A DNA stretch of 20,207 bases from Treponema sp. (GTDB lineage: Bacteria; Spirochaetota; Spirochaetia; Treponematales; Treponemataceae), in contig JAEETM010000060.1 of assembly GCA_016290335.1 (NCBI GenBank), positions 1 through 20,207 on the forward strand, given 5' to 3'. Below are positions 13,382 through 20,207 of this stretch, piece after piece (position 1 is the stretch's first letter; each line of letters starts with the position of its first letter). The notes below the pieces were generated by a model. The model was not told where the DNA came from. It was given only the letters and a program-made list of their open reading frames with translations, and ran no database searches. The position numbers were made by a program, and so were the translations under genes.

Positions 13382-14362
13382 ATGAAAAAAGCCCTTAAGA
13401 TGATTTTATTGTACCTTTTTCTATTAATTGCCTGTACTGCAATAGGGACAGCCCTGTATTGTATTTATTTGAATGTAAGCGGCTCTGTAACAGGAATTAA
13501 GATAAATCTGTTCGATACTGATGTTTTGTTAAAGTCATTTTTTTATATTGCTGCGTGTGTAATTATCTGTATTGGTCCTTTAGTTTCGTTTTTATGTATA
13601 AGAAATAATGGTGGTATTTCCAGACTTATTACCTATATAATTCTTTCCGGTCTGGTATGGTGTCTTTTGCTTCCGCTTGTAATTCATTTTGGAAAAAAAT
13701 ACGATTTTAATAATCCTTCTATAGAATCAGAAAATGTTGCTTTTTCCGCAGATTGTTTCAGAAAAGGGGAGAAAAAAGTTTATTATTTCCTTGAAGATAT
13801 GGAAAATAACGGAACCTTATATTTCCCGTCTGCACAGGCTGTAGTTATAGATACAGATGCTTTTGGAACAGTTAGTATTAAAGAAATAAGAAATGATCCT
13901 GGTTTTGAATTGAATAATATAAGCGGAAACTACCGTGATGTTATAGTAAGCGAATCTTTTGAAGAAGATTATGTAAATCTGCCAATTAATTTCCATACAA
14001 TAATAGGAAGAGCTGTTAATTCAGTTGAACAGGGATGGACTTTCTTTCTGGGATTCTTATCTCTTGGCCTTTTATTATGCTGTTTATATGGTATTTCACG
14101 TCTTTTTGTATGGAAACTCATTAATTCAGGCTTTGTTATTGCTGTGACCTCAATAATCCTTTTTATAAATACTTTCTGCACAACATCACCGTTTTTCAGC
14201 AGTCTTATGGAAAAAATCAACAGTACAAGTTTTTTTGCCTTCTTGGGACAATATATGTATGAACCTTTCCTTGTTTTTTTAAATCTGGTGTTCTCAATCA
14301 TCGTTATCCTTGTGGGAGTGATTGGATTTATCCATAGAAAAAAGAAGGGACAGCCTCAGTAA
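13382..14362 (+). CDS. Six-TM membrane protein, 3 TM - soluble domain - 3 TM
   Basis: 326 residues, not recognised from sequence. Predicted transmembrane helices: about 7-30, 49-72, 82-104, then a soluble stretch 105-215, then 219-241, 246-266, 294-318, ending in a basic tail (HRKKKGQPQ). The soluble domain has alternating strands (KKVYYFLEDM, GTLYFPSAQAVVIDTD, TVSIKEI), suggesting a small beta domain, most likely outside the inner membrane. This topology matches LptF/LptG permeases, but no sequence signature of that family is clear in this protein. The following gene, 21 bases downstream, has the same topology, so the two probably form a complex. The ATG has no Shine-Dalgarno; a promoter-like pair TTAACA-17-GATAAT ends 6 bases before it, the same geometry as at lon. 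The frame is intact and codon use matches neighbours. Confidence 0.85.
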   Translation: MKKALKMILLYLFLLIACTAIGTALYCIYLNVSGSVTGIKINLFDTDVLLKSFFYIAACVIICIGPLVSFLCIRNNGGISRLITYIILSGLVWCLLLPLVIHFGKKYDFNNPSIESENVAFSADCFRKGEKKVYYFLEDMENNGTLYFPSAQAVVIDTDAFGTVSIKEIRNDPGFELNNISGNYRDVIVSESFEEDYVNLPINFHTIIGRAVNSVEQGWTFFLGFLSLGLLLCCLYGISRLFVWKLINSGFVIAVTSIILFINTFCTTSPFFSSLMEKINSTSFFAFLGQYMYEPFLVFLNLVFSIIVILVGVIGFIHRKKKGQPQ

Positions 14363-14383
14363 TGGAGTAACGGAGAAAGCAGT

Positions 14384-16213
14384 ATGAAAAAAATATTAGG
14401 AATGTTATCAGTTTTTTTGGGAATAGCTTTTGTCCTCTGCTTTGTTCTGGGATTTGTTTTACCGGTAACAGAAGGTGTGCCTGAAAATGGCAGATTTATG
14501 TTCAAGTTCTGCACCGGTATGGAATATTTTCTCACATTTCTTCCGGCCGTTTTATTTACAGGTATTCTTGTAAGCTTTTCAGTACACTTTGGCCATAATG
14601 CAGAAGGCTCTACTACAAGTTTTGCACCTGCAATGTTCACTCGTTATAAAAATGTAATGATATCTAGCCTTATCTGCGCTTTCCTGCTTATGCTTTCAAA
14701 CGAAACAATAGGTATGATGCTCAATCACAAAAAAGAAAAGATTGTTACCCGTCCAAAAATAATTGCGCAATATATTGATTCAGGTAAAACCTTGTACAAT
14801 CAGGGACTTTATGACCGTAGCCTTATGTATGCAAATGCCGCCCTTAGAATGGATCCTAACTCAAAGGAAGCGCGCAATCTTGTCAGCATGATTGATATTG
14901 AAATGAATCGCTCATATATTCAGGACCTTCGTTTTGACCTTACAAATGCAGAACCTGTTTATTCCGAAGATAATTCACTTAAAATAGATAAAGAGCAGCT
15001 TTTAGATGCTTATAAATGTCTTCTTAAAGCTTCTTCTGCCTATGATAGCGGTCAGTGGTTCGATGCTCATTATTATGCCGAAATGGGCATAAAGCTTGCC
15101 ACTTCTAAAGACCCTAATGTCCAGAAGCTCAGACAGATTTCTGCTGATTCGTGGAACAATCTTACAGACCTCAATAAAACTGCAAAAACTCAGTCCGAAG
15201 AGATTTTTGAAGAAAAATACCGCGGTTTTGTTGCGCTTATGGAAGATGATGATTTACAGGCTTATTATATTTTCCGTTACCTGAACGAAACTTACCCTGA
15301 ACTTGAAAAAGATAATGATGTTCAGTTCTATTTTAAGGTTGCACAGGACAGGGTAGAGCAGAAATACTTTTTTATAGACGAAACCTTTGAGCTTAAAAGC
15401 TTTGAAGATGCAAATGACGTTTACTTTAGTTACAGGCAGCTTGACGGTTCTACAGATATAATTTACTTCAAGGGGCTTTCTTATTTAAAATCTGCAGGTT
15501 CATCTGTTCAATATCTGCGTGACCTCACAATCCTTAAGATTAAAAACGGCAAATGGTTCAGAACAATGCATGTGCCTTATGCAAAGGTTATGCCAGTTTC
15601 TGTAAAGAGTCTTAATACTACAACAAAAGCCATGCTTGGTATTTCTGATGATGCAGATTTTGTTCCATATATTTTATTAAAATCAGTTGGCCGTGATGAT
15701 TCAGATCAGGAATACACACCGCTCTATACTTATGCCGACGGTGAAACAACAAGGGTTCCTGAGTATATGATTTATCCAATGCTTTATTCTGATTTCCTGC
15801 TTCTTGAAAAAACAGCATCAAATCCAAAAACAATGCCGTTATCTACGCTGTTTGCCCTTAATTCAAAAGCATCTGATTACGGCTTTACATCTGAATTGTT
15901 CAGGCACACTCTGTTAAACCGTCTGCTTTATCCTCTTTTTATCCTAATAGTGATAATGATGATTGGCGTTTTCAGCTGGAGCTTCAGGATCGGTCAGACA
16001 CTCTACTTTAGAATGTCCTGGGTTTTCAGCTTCCCGTTCTTCATGGTGATTATGTATTTCTTCTACCATATAATGCTCTACATTTTCAAGCTCCTGAACT
16101 ACGCTTTGATTATTCTCACCCAGGGAAAAGGTGCCCTCTCCATAGGCATAGTTTTCTACATAATCCTGTTGTTGATTTCTTCTATTTATTTCCTGTCTCA
16201 AAAAGCTGAATAG
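14384..16213 (+). CDS. Membrane protein with TPR insertion and LptF/LptG-like C-terminal half
   Basis: 609 residues. Transmembrane helices: about 4-26, 47-68, 90-110, then a 400-residue soluble region, then about 509-531, 545-570 and 584-604. The first part of the soluble region is helical with TPR character (AQYIDSGKTLYNQGLYDRSLMYANAALRMDPNSKEA begins at 128; a second unit around 207-245; a third around 273-320). Residues 325-480 look beta-rich (DIIYFKGLSYL, LTILKIKNGKWF). The junction DFLLLEKTASNPKTMPLSTL to LLNRLLYPLFILIVIMMIGV resembles LptF/LptG permeases, where a jellyroll domain is followed by an M-S-L-x-E-L-type segment and TM4. The TPR insertion is not part of that family as I know it. 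Lipid-carrier transport is therefore a hypothesis only. The start is fixed by CGGAGAAAGC ahead of ATG. It follows its partner gene by 21 bases. Confidence 0.85.
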   Translation: MKKILGMLSVFLGIAFVLCFVLGFVLPVTEGVPENGRFMFKFCTGMEYFLTFLPAVLFTGILVSFSVHFGHNAEGSTTSFAPAMFTRYKNVMISSLICAFLLMLSNETIGMMLNHKKEKIVTRPKIIAQYIDSGKTLYNQGLYDRSLMYANAALRMDPNSKEARNLVSMIDIEMNRSYIQDLRFDLTNAEPVYSEDNSLKIDKEQLLDAYKCLLKASSAYDSGQWFDAHYYAEMGIKLATSKDPNVQKLRQISADSWNNLTDLNKTAKTQSEEIFEEKYRGFVALMEDDDLQAYYIFRYLNETYPELEKDNDVQFYFKVAQDRVEQKYFFIDETFELKSFEDANDVYFSYRQLDGSTDIIYFKGLSYLKSAGSSVQYLRDLTILKIKNGKWFRTMHVPYAKVMPVSVKSLNTTTKAMLGISDDADFVPYILLKSVGRDDSDQEYTPLYTYADGETTRVPEYMIYPMLYSDFLLLEKTASNPKTMPLSTLFALNSKASDYGFTSELFRHTLLNRLLYPLFILIVIMMIGVFSWSFRIGQTLYFRMSWVFSFPFFMVIMYFFYHIMLYIFKLLNYALIILTQGKGALSIGIVFYIILLLISSIYFLSQKAE

Positions 16214-16275
16214 TTTAATACGTACTATTGTCTTAATCCCCGCATAGTATTAGAATATTCAGCGGTAGGTTTATT

Positions 16276-16806
16276 ATGAGTATTGAAATGCTTGATAAAG
16301 CGATTCGCCGTGTACCTGACTTTCCAAAGCCAGGCATTCTTTTTTATGACATCACTGGTGTTCTTATGAACCCGGATGCCTTCAAGTTCTGTCTTGATAA
16401 AATGGTAGAACTTTATAAAAATCAAAAGTTCGATGCAGTTGCTGCTGTTGAATCTCGGGGATTTATTTTTGCCGCTCCTTTTGCAGAAAAAATGGGTATT
16501 CCGCTTGTCCTCATCCGTAAAAAAGGTAAGCTTCCAGGTGAAACATATTTCTGCAGTTATGCGCTTGAATATGGTACTGCAACAATAGAAGTCCATAAAT
16601 CAGATGTAAAGAAAGGACAGAAGTTCCTCGTTGTAGACGACTTAATTGCTACCGGCGGAACACTTGCTGCTACCCGTAATCTTATAGAGCAGGGTGGTGC
16701 TGAAGTAACAGATTTCTTTGGAGTAATAGGACTTCCTGCCTTGAATTACGATAAGGTTCTTGCACCATGTAAAGTAACAACCCTCATTAATTACGACGGT
16801 GAGTAA
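16276..16806 (+). CDS. apt: Adenine phosphoribosyltransferase
   Basis: 176 residues, the standard Apt length. It converts adenine plus PRPP to AMP and pyrophosphate in purine salvage, in the cytoplasm. Diagnostic segments: RRVPDFPKPGILFYDITGVL (11-30), AVESRGFIFAAPFAEKMGIP (57-76), RKKGKLPGET (81-90), and the PRPP-binding motif LVVDDLIATGGTLAAT (118-133) with Asp121-Asp122. All key residues are present. The ATG at 16276 is preceded by GGTAGG with about 7-base spacing. The 62-base upstream gap contains an imperfect AT-rich inverted repeat (around 16217-16251) but no convincing promoter, so apt may be cotranscribed with the membrane-protein pair, and with asnA 38 bases downstream. Confidence 0.96.
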   Translation: MSIEMLDKAIRRVPDFPKPGILFYDITGVLMNPDAFKFCLDKMVELYKNQKFDAVAAVESRGFIFAAPFAEKMGIPLVLIRKKGKLPGETYFCSYALEYGTATIEVHKSDVKKGQKFLVVDDLIATGGTLAATRNLIEQGGAEVTDFFGVIGLPALNYDKVLAPCKVTTLINYDGE

Positions 16807-16844
16807 GCTCTAATCTAAAATCTCGAAAATATAAGGAAACAACA

Positions 16845-17876
16845 ATGTATAAATTACCCGCAAAATATAAATCAATTTTAAATACACGTGAAACAGAACA
16901 CGCAATTGTAGCTATCAAGGATTTTTTCCAGCTTGCACTTTCTACAGAGCTTAACCTTACCCGCGTTACAGCACCTCTTTTTGTAGAAGCCGGCACCGGA
17001 ATCAACGACGACCTTAATGGTGTAGAACGCCCTGTTTCTTTCCCTGTAAAATCAATGAACGAAAAGAAAATGGAAATCGTTCAGTCACTTGCAAAATGGA
17101 AAAGAATGAAGGTTACCGATTTAGGACTCGAACCAGGCTTTGGAATCTACACAGATATGAATGCCCTTCGCCCTGATGAAGACCTTGATGCAATCCACTC
17201 TATCTATGTTGACCAGTGGGACTGGGAAATGGCAATCGAAGAAACAGACAGAACAGTTTTCTATCTTCACGAAATTGTAAAGAAGGTTTACCGCTGCTTG
17301 AAACGTACTGAGTTCTTCCTTTACGACCGTTACCCTGAACTTAAGCCTGTTCTTCCAAAGCATATCAAAATCCTTTTTGCCGATGATTTACAGAGACAGT
17401 ATCCAAATCTTACTCCAAAAGAGCGAGAAAACAAGGTTGCCAAGGAATACGGAGCTGTATTTATTACAGGTATTGGTGGCAAAATGGATGACGGCTCTAT
17501 TCACGATGGTCGTGCTCCTGACTATGATGACTGGATTACAGAATCTGGTGACGGTCACCGCGGTTTGAACGGAGATATCCTTGTATGGAACCCTGTGCTT
17601 AATTCTGCTTTCGAGCTTTCTTCTATGGGTATCCGTGTTTCTCCTGCATCTCTCAAGGCTCAGCTTGAAGAACGTGGCATGATGGATAGGGCAGAGCTTG
17701 CATTCCATAAAAAGCTTCTCAATGGTGAACTTACACAGACTTTGGGTGGCGGTATCGGTCAGTCAAGAATCTGTATGTTCCTTTTGCGCAAGGCTCATAT
17801 TGGCGAAACACAGGTTAGTGTCTGGCCTGATGAAATAAGAAAGGATTGTGAAAAGCACGGAATCGTCCTTTTGTAA
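16845..17876 (+). CDS. asnA: Aspartate-ammonia ligase (asparagine synthetase A)
   Basis: 343 residues, close to the 330 of E. coli AsnA. It makes asparagine from aspartate, ammonia and ATP through an aspartyl-AMP intermediate, with a class II aaRS-like fold. Recognisable motifs: RVTAPLFVEAGTGINDDLNG (40-59), ERPVSFPVK (61-69), SLAKWKRM (81-88), DMNALRPDEDLDAIHSIYVD (104-123) followed by QWDWE, WITESGDGHRGLNGDILVWN (230-249), and the ATP-binding GGGIGQSRICMFLL (301-314). All conserved blocks are intact. AAGGAAA precedes the ATG with suitable spacing. The small AsnA type uses free ammonia, unlike glutamine-dependent AsnB. It sits between apt and the radical-SAM-like gene, all on one strand with short gaps. 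Confidence 0.97.
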   Translation: MYKLPAKYKSILNTRETEHAIVAIKDFFQLALSTELNLTRVTAPLFVEAGTGINDDLNGVERPVSFPVKSMNEKKMEIVQSLAKWKRMKVTDLGLEPGFGIYTDMNALRPDEDLDAIHSIYVDQWDWEMAIEETDRTVFYLHEIVKKVYRCLKRTEFFLYDRYPELKPVLPKHIKILFADDLQRQYPNLTPKERENKVAKEYGAVFITGIGGKMDDGSIHDGRAPDYDDWITESGDGHRGLNGDILVWNPVLNSAFELSSMGIRVSPASLKAQLEERGMMDRAELAFHKKLLNGELTQTLGGGIGQSRICMFLLRKAHIGETQVSVWPDEIRKDCEKHGIVLL

Positions 17877-17902
17877 TTCAATCCAAAAATCTGGAAGTTT
17901 GA

Positions 17903-18892
17903 TTGAACAAAGAGTATAAGTTTTCGGCCGATGAATTAGAGTCTCAAATACCAACCTTGAATGATAAGGGTATAACTGAGTTTTCCATTCATGACGAAGA
18001 CTTGTCTAAAAATAAAAAACGACTTGTCCGAATTATAAACGAGCTTGCACGTTACGCACCTGAAGTTTTTGTTTCTCTTTTGATTGATGTTTCCTGCATA
18101 GACAAAGAGGTTGTTCTTGCTGCAACTCAAATCTACTGTGCTTTTGAAATCCCGCTGACGGTAGAAAAAAAAGGTGATAAGCTCCTTTTTGATAAAAAGC
18201 TTTATGCACAGAAATCAAAGCTTTTGAATGATTTTGGAATTGTGTTTGGATTTCAGATGACTTATGCAATTATTCCCGGTGATTCGCTTAAAGCTTTTAT
18301 GGACCGCCTTGATTTTGCTGTGCAGCAGTATCCTAACCATATTGATTTTCCACAGACAGAAAACGGTGCAGCAGAAGCTTTTGAACCGAACGTAACGGGC
18401 TTTTTTTCTGCCATAGATATTCGTGGTGCAAGAAACGTAGCTTTTGCCTGCCGAACTTTTTATTCAACAGGAAGGGCTGTCCCATGGATGCTTTCTGTTC
18501 TTAAACCGCTTAAAATCTATCCTTCAAAGTTTTTTGCCGATTTTGCAGAATGGCAGCTTTGTAACAACTGCGACTACAAAAGCGGCTTTTTACCGGAAAG
18601 TCAGAATCACAAGGATATAGAAAAAATGCAGCTTGTTTTCCTTGACGAAAAGTACGAAGAAAAACACTGCCAGGATATGATTCCGCTTGTAAACGATATT
18701 GTAAAAATAAACGGAGCAATGTCCCGCGTTGTTAGTGATAATGAAGAAGCTGTAATTGAAACTTCCTATAACCCGGATGATTTGCTTGGTCCCGAAAGCT
18801 TTGATTTACGCAGCTTTATGGAAAATGTCTGCATGGAAGGCTGCCGTGTAAAGATTTTTGCCGGTGAAGAAGGCCCTGATTACGAGTATTAA
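17903..18892 (+). CDS. Radical-SAM-like barrel protein without the iron-sulfur motif
   Basis: 329 residues, not assigned to a named family. The middle resembles the later part of radical SAM barrels found in B12-binding radical SAM proteins: GITEFSIHDEDLSKNKKRLV (23-42) like the strand with FD-x-TFN, EVFVSLLIDVSCIDKEVV (54-71), FGIVFGFQMTYAIIPGDSL (111-129) like GI-x-x-x-x-D-x-IYGLPGD, and RLDFAVQQYPNHIDF (135-149) like LDFAL-x-x-x-P-x-H. The N-terminal CxxxCxxC loop that holds the 4Fe-4S cluster is missing and there is no room for it upstream, because asnA ends 26 bases before the start. Cysteines occur later (Cys220 and Cys223 in LCNNCDY; Cys310 and Cys314). Classical radical SAM chemistry is therefore unlikely. 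The start is a TTG, with GGAAG (17893-17897) 5 bases upstream; no nearby ATG fits. Similarity was judged by eye. Confidence 0.8.
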   Translation: MNKEYKFSADELESQIPTLNDKGITEFSIHDEDLSKNKKRLVRIINELARYAPEVFVSLLIDVSCIDKEVVLAATQIYCAFEIPLTVEKKGDKLLFDKKLYAQKSKLLNDFGIVFGFQMTYAIIPGDSLKAFMDRLDFAVQQYPNHIDFPQTENGAAEAFEPNVTGFFSAIDIRGARNVAFACRTFYSTGRAVPWMLSVLKPLKIYPSKFFADFAEWQLCNNCDYKSGFLPESQNHKDIEKMQLVFLDEKYEEKHCQDMIPLVNDIVKINGAMSRVVSDNEEAVIETSYNPDDLLGPESFDLRSFMENVCMEGCRVKIFAGEEGPDYEY

Positions 18893-19012
18893 TGCATAAT
18901 TCATAATTCATAATATATAATTAAGTGAATAGATAACGGAGAAAGCATTATGCATAATTAAGTGAATGTTATGAATTAAGAATTGTGAATTGTGAATTGT
19001 GAATTATGCATT
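18893..19012. repeat. AT-rich heptamer-repeat spacer with inverted ends
   Basis: The left edge has CATAATT-type heptamers (18895-18916); the right edge has three GAATTGT units and one GAATTAT (about 18980-19007). The ends are inverted copies: TGCATAATTCA (18893-18903) and TGAATTATGCA (18999-19009). A 14-bp direct repeat ATAATTAAGTGAAT occurs at 18917-18930 and 18954-18967. Between these lies TAACGGAGAAAGCATTATG (18934-18952), a good ribosome-binding site leading only to Met-His-Asn-stop. It resembles a small non-coding repeat element or MITE-like insertion. No transposase or long target duplication is visible. Confidence 0.6.
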
Positions 19013-19029
19013 ATAAGAGGGAAAGGGCT

Positions 19030-20043
19030 GTGGGTGAAAGATTTGAGTTTATAATACAGAAAAGGCAGCGGCTTGATGAGTTTTTAAGAGAAAATCTTCT
19101 GCAGAAAATAAAGGCAAAAATAAAAACTCAAAATCTGGAAAAATCAATTGAAGCGAACAGTATTTCCAATTCAAAAATCCGTCGGCTAATAATTTCTGGC
19201 AGTGTAACAGTAAATGGTAAAACTGTTGTGCGACCAGCCTTTGAACTTCGAGAGAAATCTGTTCTTGCTGTTAACTTTGAAGCCGAAAAGTTTTTTTACG
19301 AAAAGCAGCCGGACGACATCACTTTTGAAGTTTCTGATGATGATGTACTTTTTGAAAACGATGATTTAATTTTTATAAATAAACCTGCCTTTTTCCCCGT
19401 TGAACAGACTATTACCGGAAACAGAGACAATCTTCACGATGCGGTTGTACGCTATCTTTGGAAACGCAACCCGGAGCTTCGAAATCCTCCATATGTAGGA
19501 ATCATGCATCGGCTTGACCGCGAAACAAGCGGCGTAATCCTTTTTACAAAAACAAGAGCTGTAAACAAAGAAATCCACGAAATGTTCGAAAATCACTCCT
19601 TTATTAAAGAATACCTTGCAGTGGTCACACAAAAAGATTCCAAAAGTAAAAAGGATTTGTCGCCAAAAACTCCAGAAAAAAAACTTTCACCGGGCTATAA
19701 GTTCACCGTAGAAAAATACATTGGAAGAATCACCGGAAAATCGCAGGCTGGAAAATGGGGAAGCCTTCCAGAAGAAAAAGGCGGGCTTTATTCCAAAACC
19801 GATTTTGAAGTCATCTCCGCAGAAAATCGTGGAAATACAGTGTTTTATTCTATTAAATGTACTTTATATACAGGCCGCACTCACCAGATTCGGGTACATT
19901 TGAGCGAAGCAGGTCTGCCAATTCTTGGAGATGAATTGTACGGCGGGCAGAAAGCAAGTCGCCTATATCTTCATTCCAGTCGTCTTGCCTGCAATATGTC
20001 CTCTACCTGCAATTTTGATGTCCGCAGTGAACTGACTTTGTAG
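19030..20043 (+). CDS. RluA-family pseudouridine synthase
   Basis: About 337 residues from a GTG start. The enzyme isomerises specific uridines in rRNA or tRNA to pseudouridine. Numbering from the upstream ATG at 19006: an N-terminal S4 RNA-binding domain (RLDEFLRENLL at 22-32 and SNSKIRRLIISGSVTVNGK at 54-72, separated by a Lys-rich insertion), then the catalytic domain with DLIFINKPAFFPV (120-132), the catalytic motif HRLDRETSG (168-176, Asp171), and GRTHQIRVHLSEAGLPILGD (290-309). A second Lys-rich insertion lies at about 209-262. RluB/C/D-type target assignment is not possible by eye. I prefer GTG at 19030 because AGAGGG (19016-19021) lies 8 bases before it, while the ATG at 19006 lies inside the repeat spacer and has no Shine-Dalgarno. 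If the ATG is used, eight residues are added. Confidence 0.92.
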   Translation: MGERFEFIIQKRQRLDEFLRENLLQKIKAKIKTQNLEKSIEANSISNSKIRRLIISGSVTVNGKTVVRPAFELREKSVLAVNFEAEKFFYEKQPDDITFEVSDDDVLFENDDLIFINKPAFFPVEQTITGNRDNLHDAVVRYLWKRNPELRNPPYVGIMHRLDRETSGVILFTKTRAVNKEIHEMFENHSFIKEYLAVVTQKDSKSKKDLSPKTPEKKLSPGYKFTVEKYIGRITGKSQAGKWGSLPEEKGGLYSKTDFEVISAENRGNTVFYSIKCTLYTGRTHQIRVHLSEAGLPILGDELYGGQKASRLYLHSSRLACNMSSTCNFDVRSELTL

Positions 20044-20072
20044 TAAAATCCAACACCGTCAAAACATCTGTC

Positions 20073-20095
20073 ATTGTCGTGTTTTACACGACAAT
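20073..20095. repeat. Perfect 10-bp hairpin downstream of rluA-family gene
   Basis: ATTGTCGTGT (20073-20082), triloop TTT, ACACGACAAT (20086-20095). The stem is perfect and starts 30 bases after the stop. No T-run follows on either strand, so it may be a non-canonical terminator or an operator for the gene at 20196. Confidence 0.6.
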
Positions 20096-20128
20096 CTCAA
20101 TAATTCTTAAAAAAAATTAAAAAAAATA

Positions 20129-20188
20129 TTGACGATTTAATCTCAATATTATTATTTTTTAACGTAGATATATAATATTTTATAAGGA
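20129..20188 (+). promoter_or_regulatory. Candidate promoter and ribosome-binding site of the right-edge gene
   Basis: The region 20100-20180 is almost pure A/T. TTGACG (20129-20134) is a -35-like hexamer with a weak TATTAT -10 at 20150-20155. A consensus TATAAT lies at 20171-20176 without a good -35. AAGGA (20184-20188) is a clear Shine-Dalgarno 7 bases before the ATG at 20196. Confidence 0.4.
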
Positions 20189-20195
20189 TTTACTG

Positions 20196-20207
20196 ATGTC
20201 TAAGGAA
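20196..20207 (+). CDS. Start of a gene continuing beyond the window
   Basis: Only ATG TCT AAG GAA (Met-Ser-Lys-Glu) is present. Support for a real start is the AAGGA 7 bases upstream and the promoter-like AT-rich region. Four residues are too few to name the product. Confidence 0.6.

Noticed and set aside
18893..19012. CRISPR array
   Set aside because: Units are 7-base tandem repeats without unique spacers and without cas genes.

Overview
This 20.2 kb window looks like chromosomal DNA from a low-GC spirochaete, most probably a host-associated Treponema. That assignment is inferred from the AT-rich composition, a spirochaete-style lipobox, TTG starts, and a gene set combining a methyl-accepting chemotaxis protein, single-chain glycyl-tRNA synthetase, AsnA, a STAS/zinc-ribbon protein and an HD-GYP-like protein. 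No search was run. I see no transposase, phage gene, CRISPR array, tRNA or rRNA.

Layout. (1) Positions 1-4796, plus strand: the 3' part of a chemotaxis receptor gene; a dus-type tRNA-dihydrouridine synthase starting at a TTG directly after the receptor stop; a 144-base spacer with a structured leader; glyQS; and, 3 bases later, a shortened aldo/keto-reductase-like gene. (2) Positions 4800-9756, minus strand: read in transcription order, a Fur/PerR-type regulator, a 942-residue ankyrin-repeat lipoprotein and an HD-GYP-like protein. The last two are 15 bases apart. (3) Positions 9757-12261: a 117-base divergent regulatory region holding a perfect 14-bp palindrome, then lon. (4) Positions 12262-12687: a gene-free region between convergent genes with DnaA-box-like 9-mers at both ends, an AT-rich core, a Fur-box-like palindrome and terminator-like hairpins. 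(5) Positions 12688-13381: a STAS/zinc-ribbon gene on the minus strand with a good sigma70-type promoter, divergent from the next operon. (6) Positions 13382-18892, plus strand: two membrane proteins with 3 TM - soluble domain - 3 TM topology, apt, asnA and a radical-SAM-like protein lacking the cluster motif. (7) Positions 18893-20207: a heptamer-repeat spacer, an RluA-family pseudouridine synthase, an AT-rich spacer with a perfect hairpin, and the first four codons of another gene.

Several genes are housekeeping: tRNA modification and charging (dus, glyQS), proteolysis (lon), adenine salvage (apt), asparagine synthesis (asnA) and rRNA/tRNA pseudouridylation (rluA family). The more unusual content is a set of proteins that keep a known fold but have lost key residues: the aldo/keto reductase, the HD-GYP protein and the radical-SAM-like protein. 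Also unusual are the ankyrin lipoprotein built from a three-repeat super-module, the possible LptF/LptG-like pair with a TPR insertion, and the DnaA-box cluster after lon. Three Fur-family-like palindromes occur within about 3.5 kb of the fur/perR-type gene.
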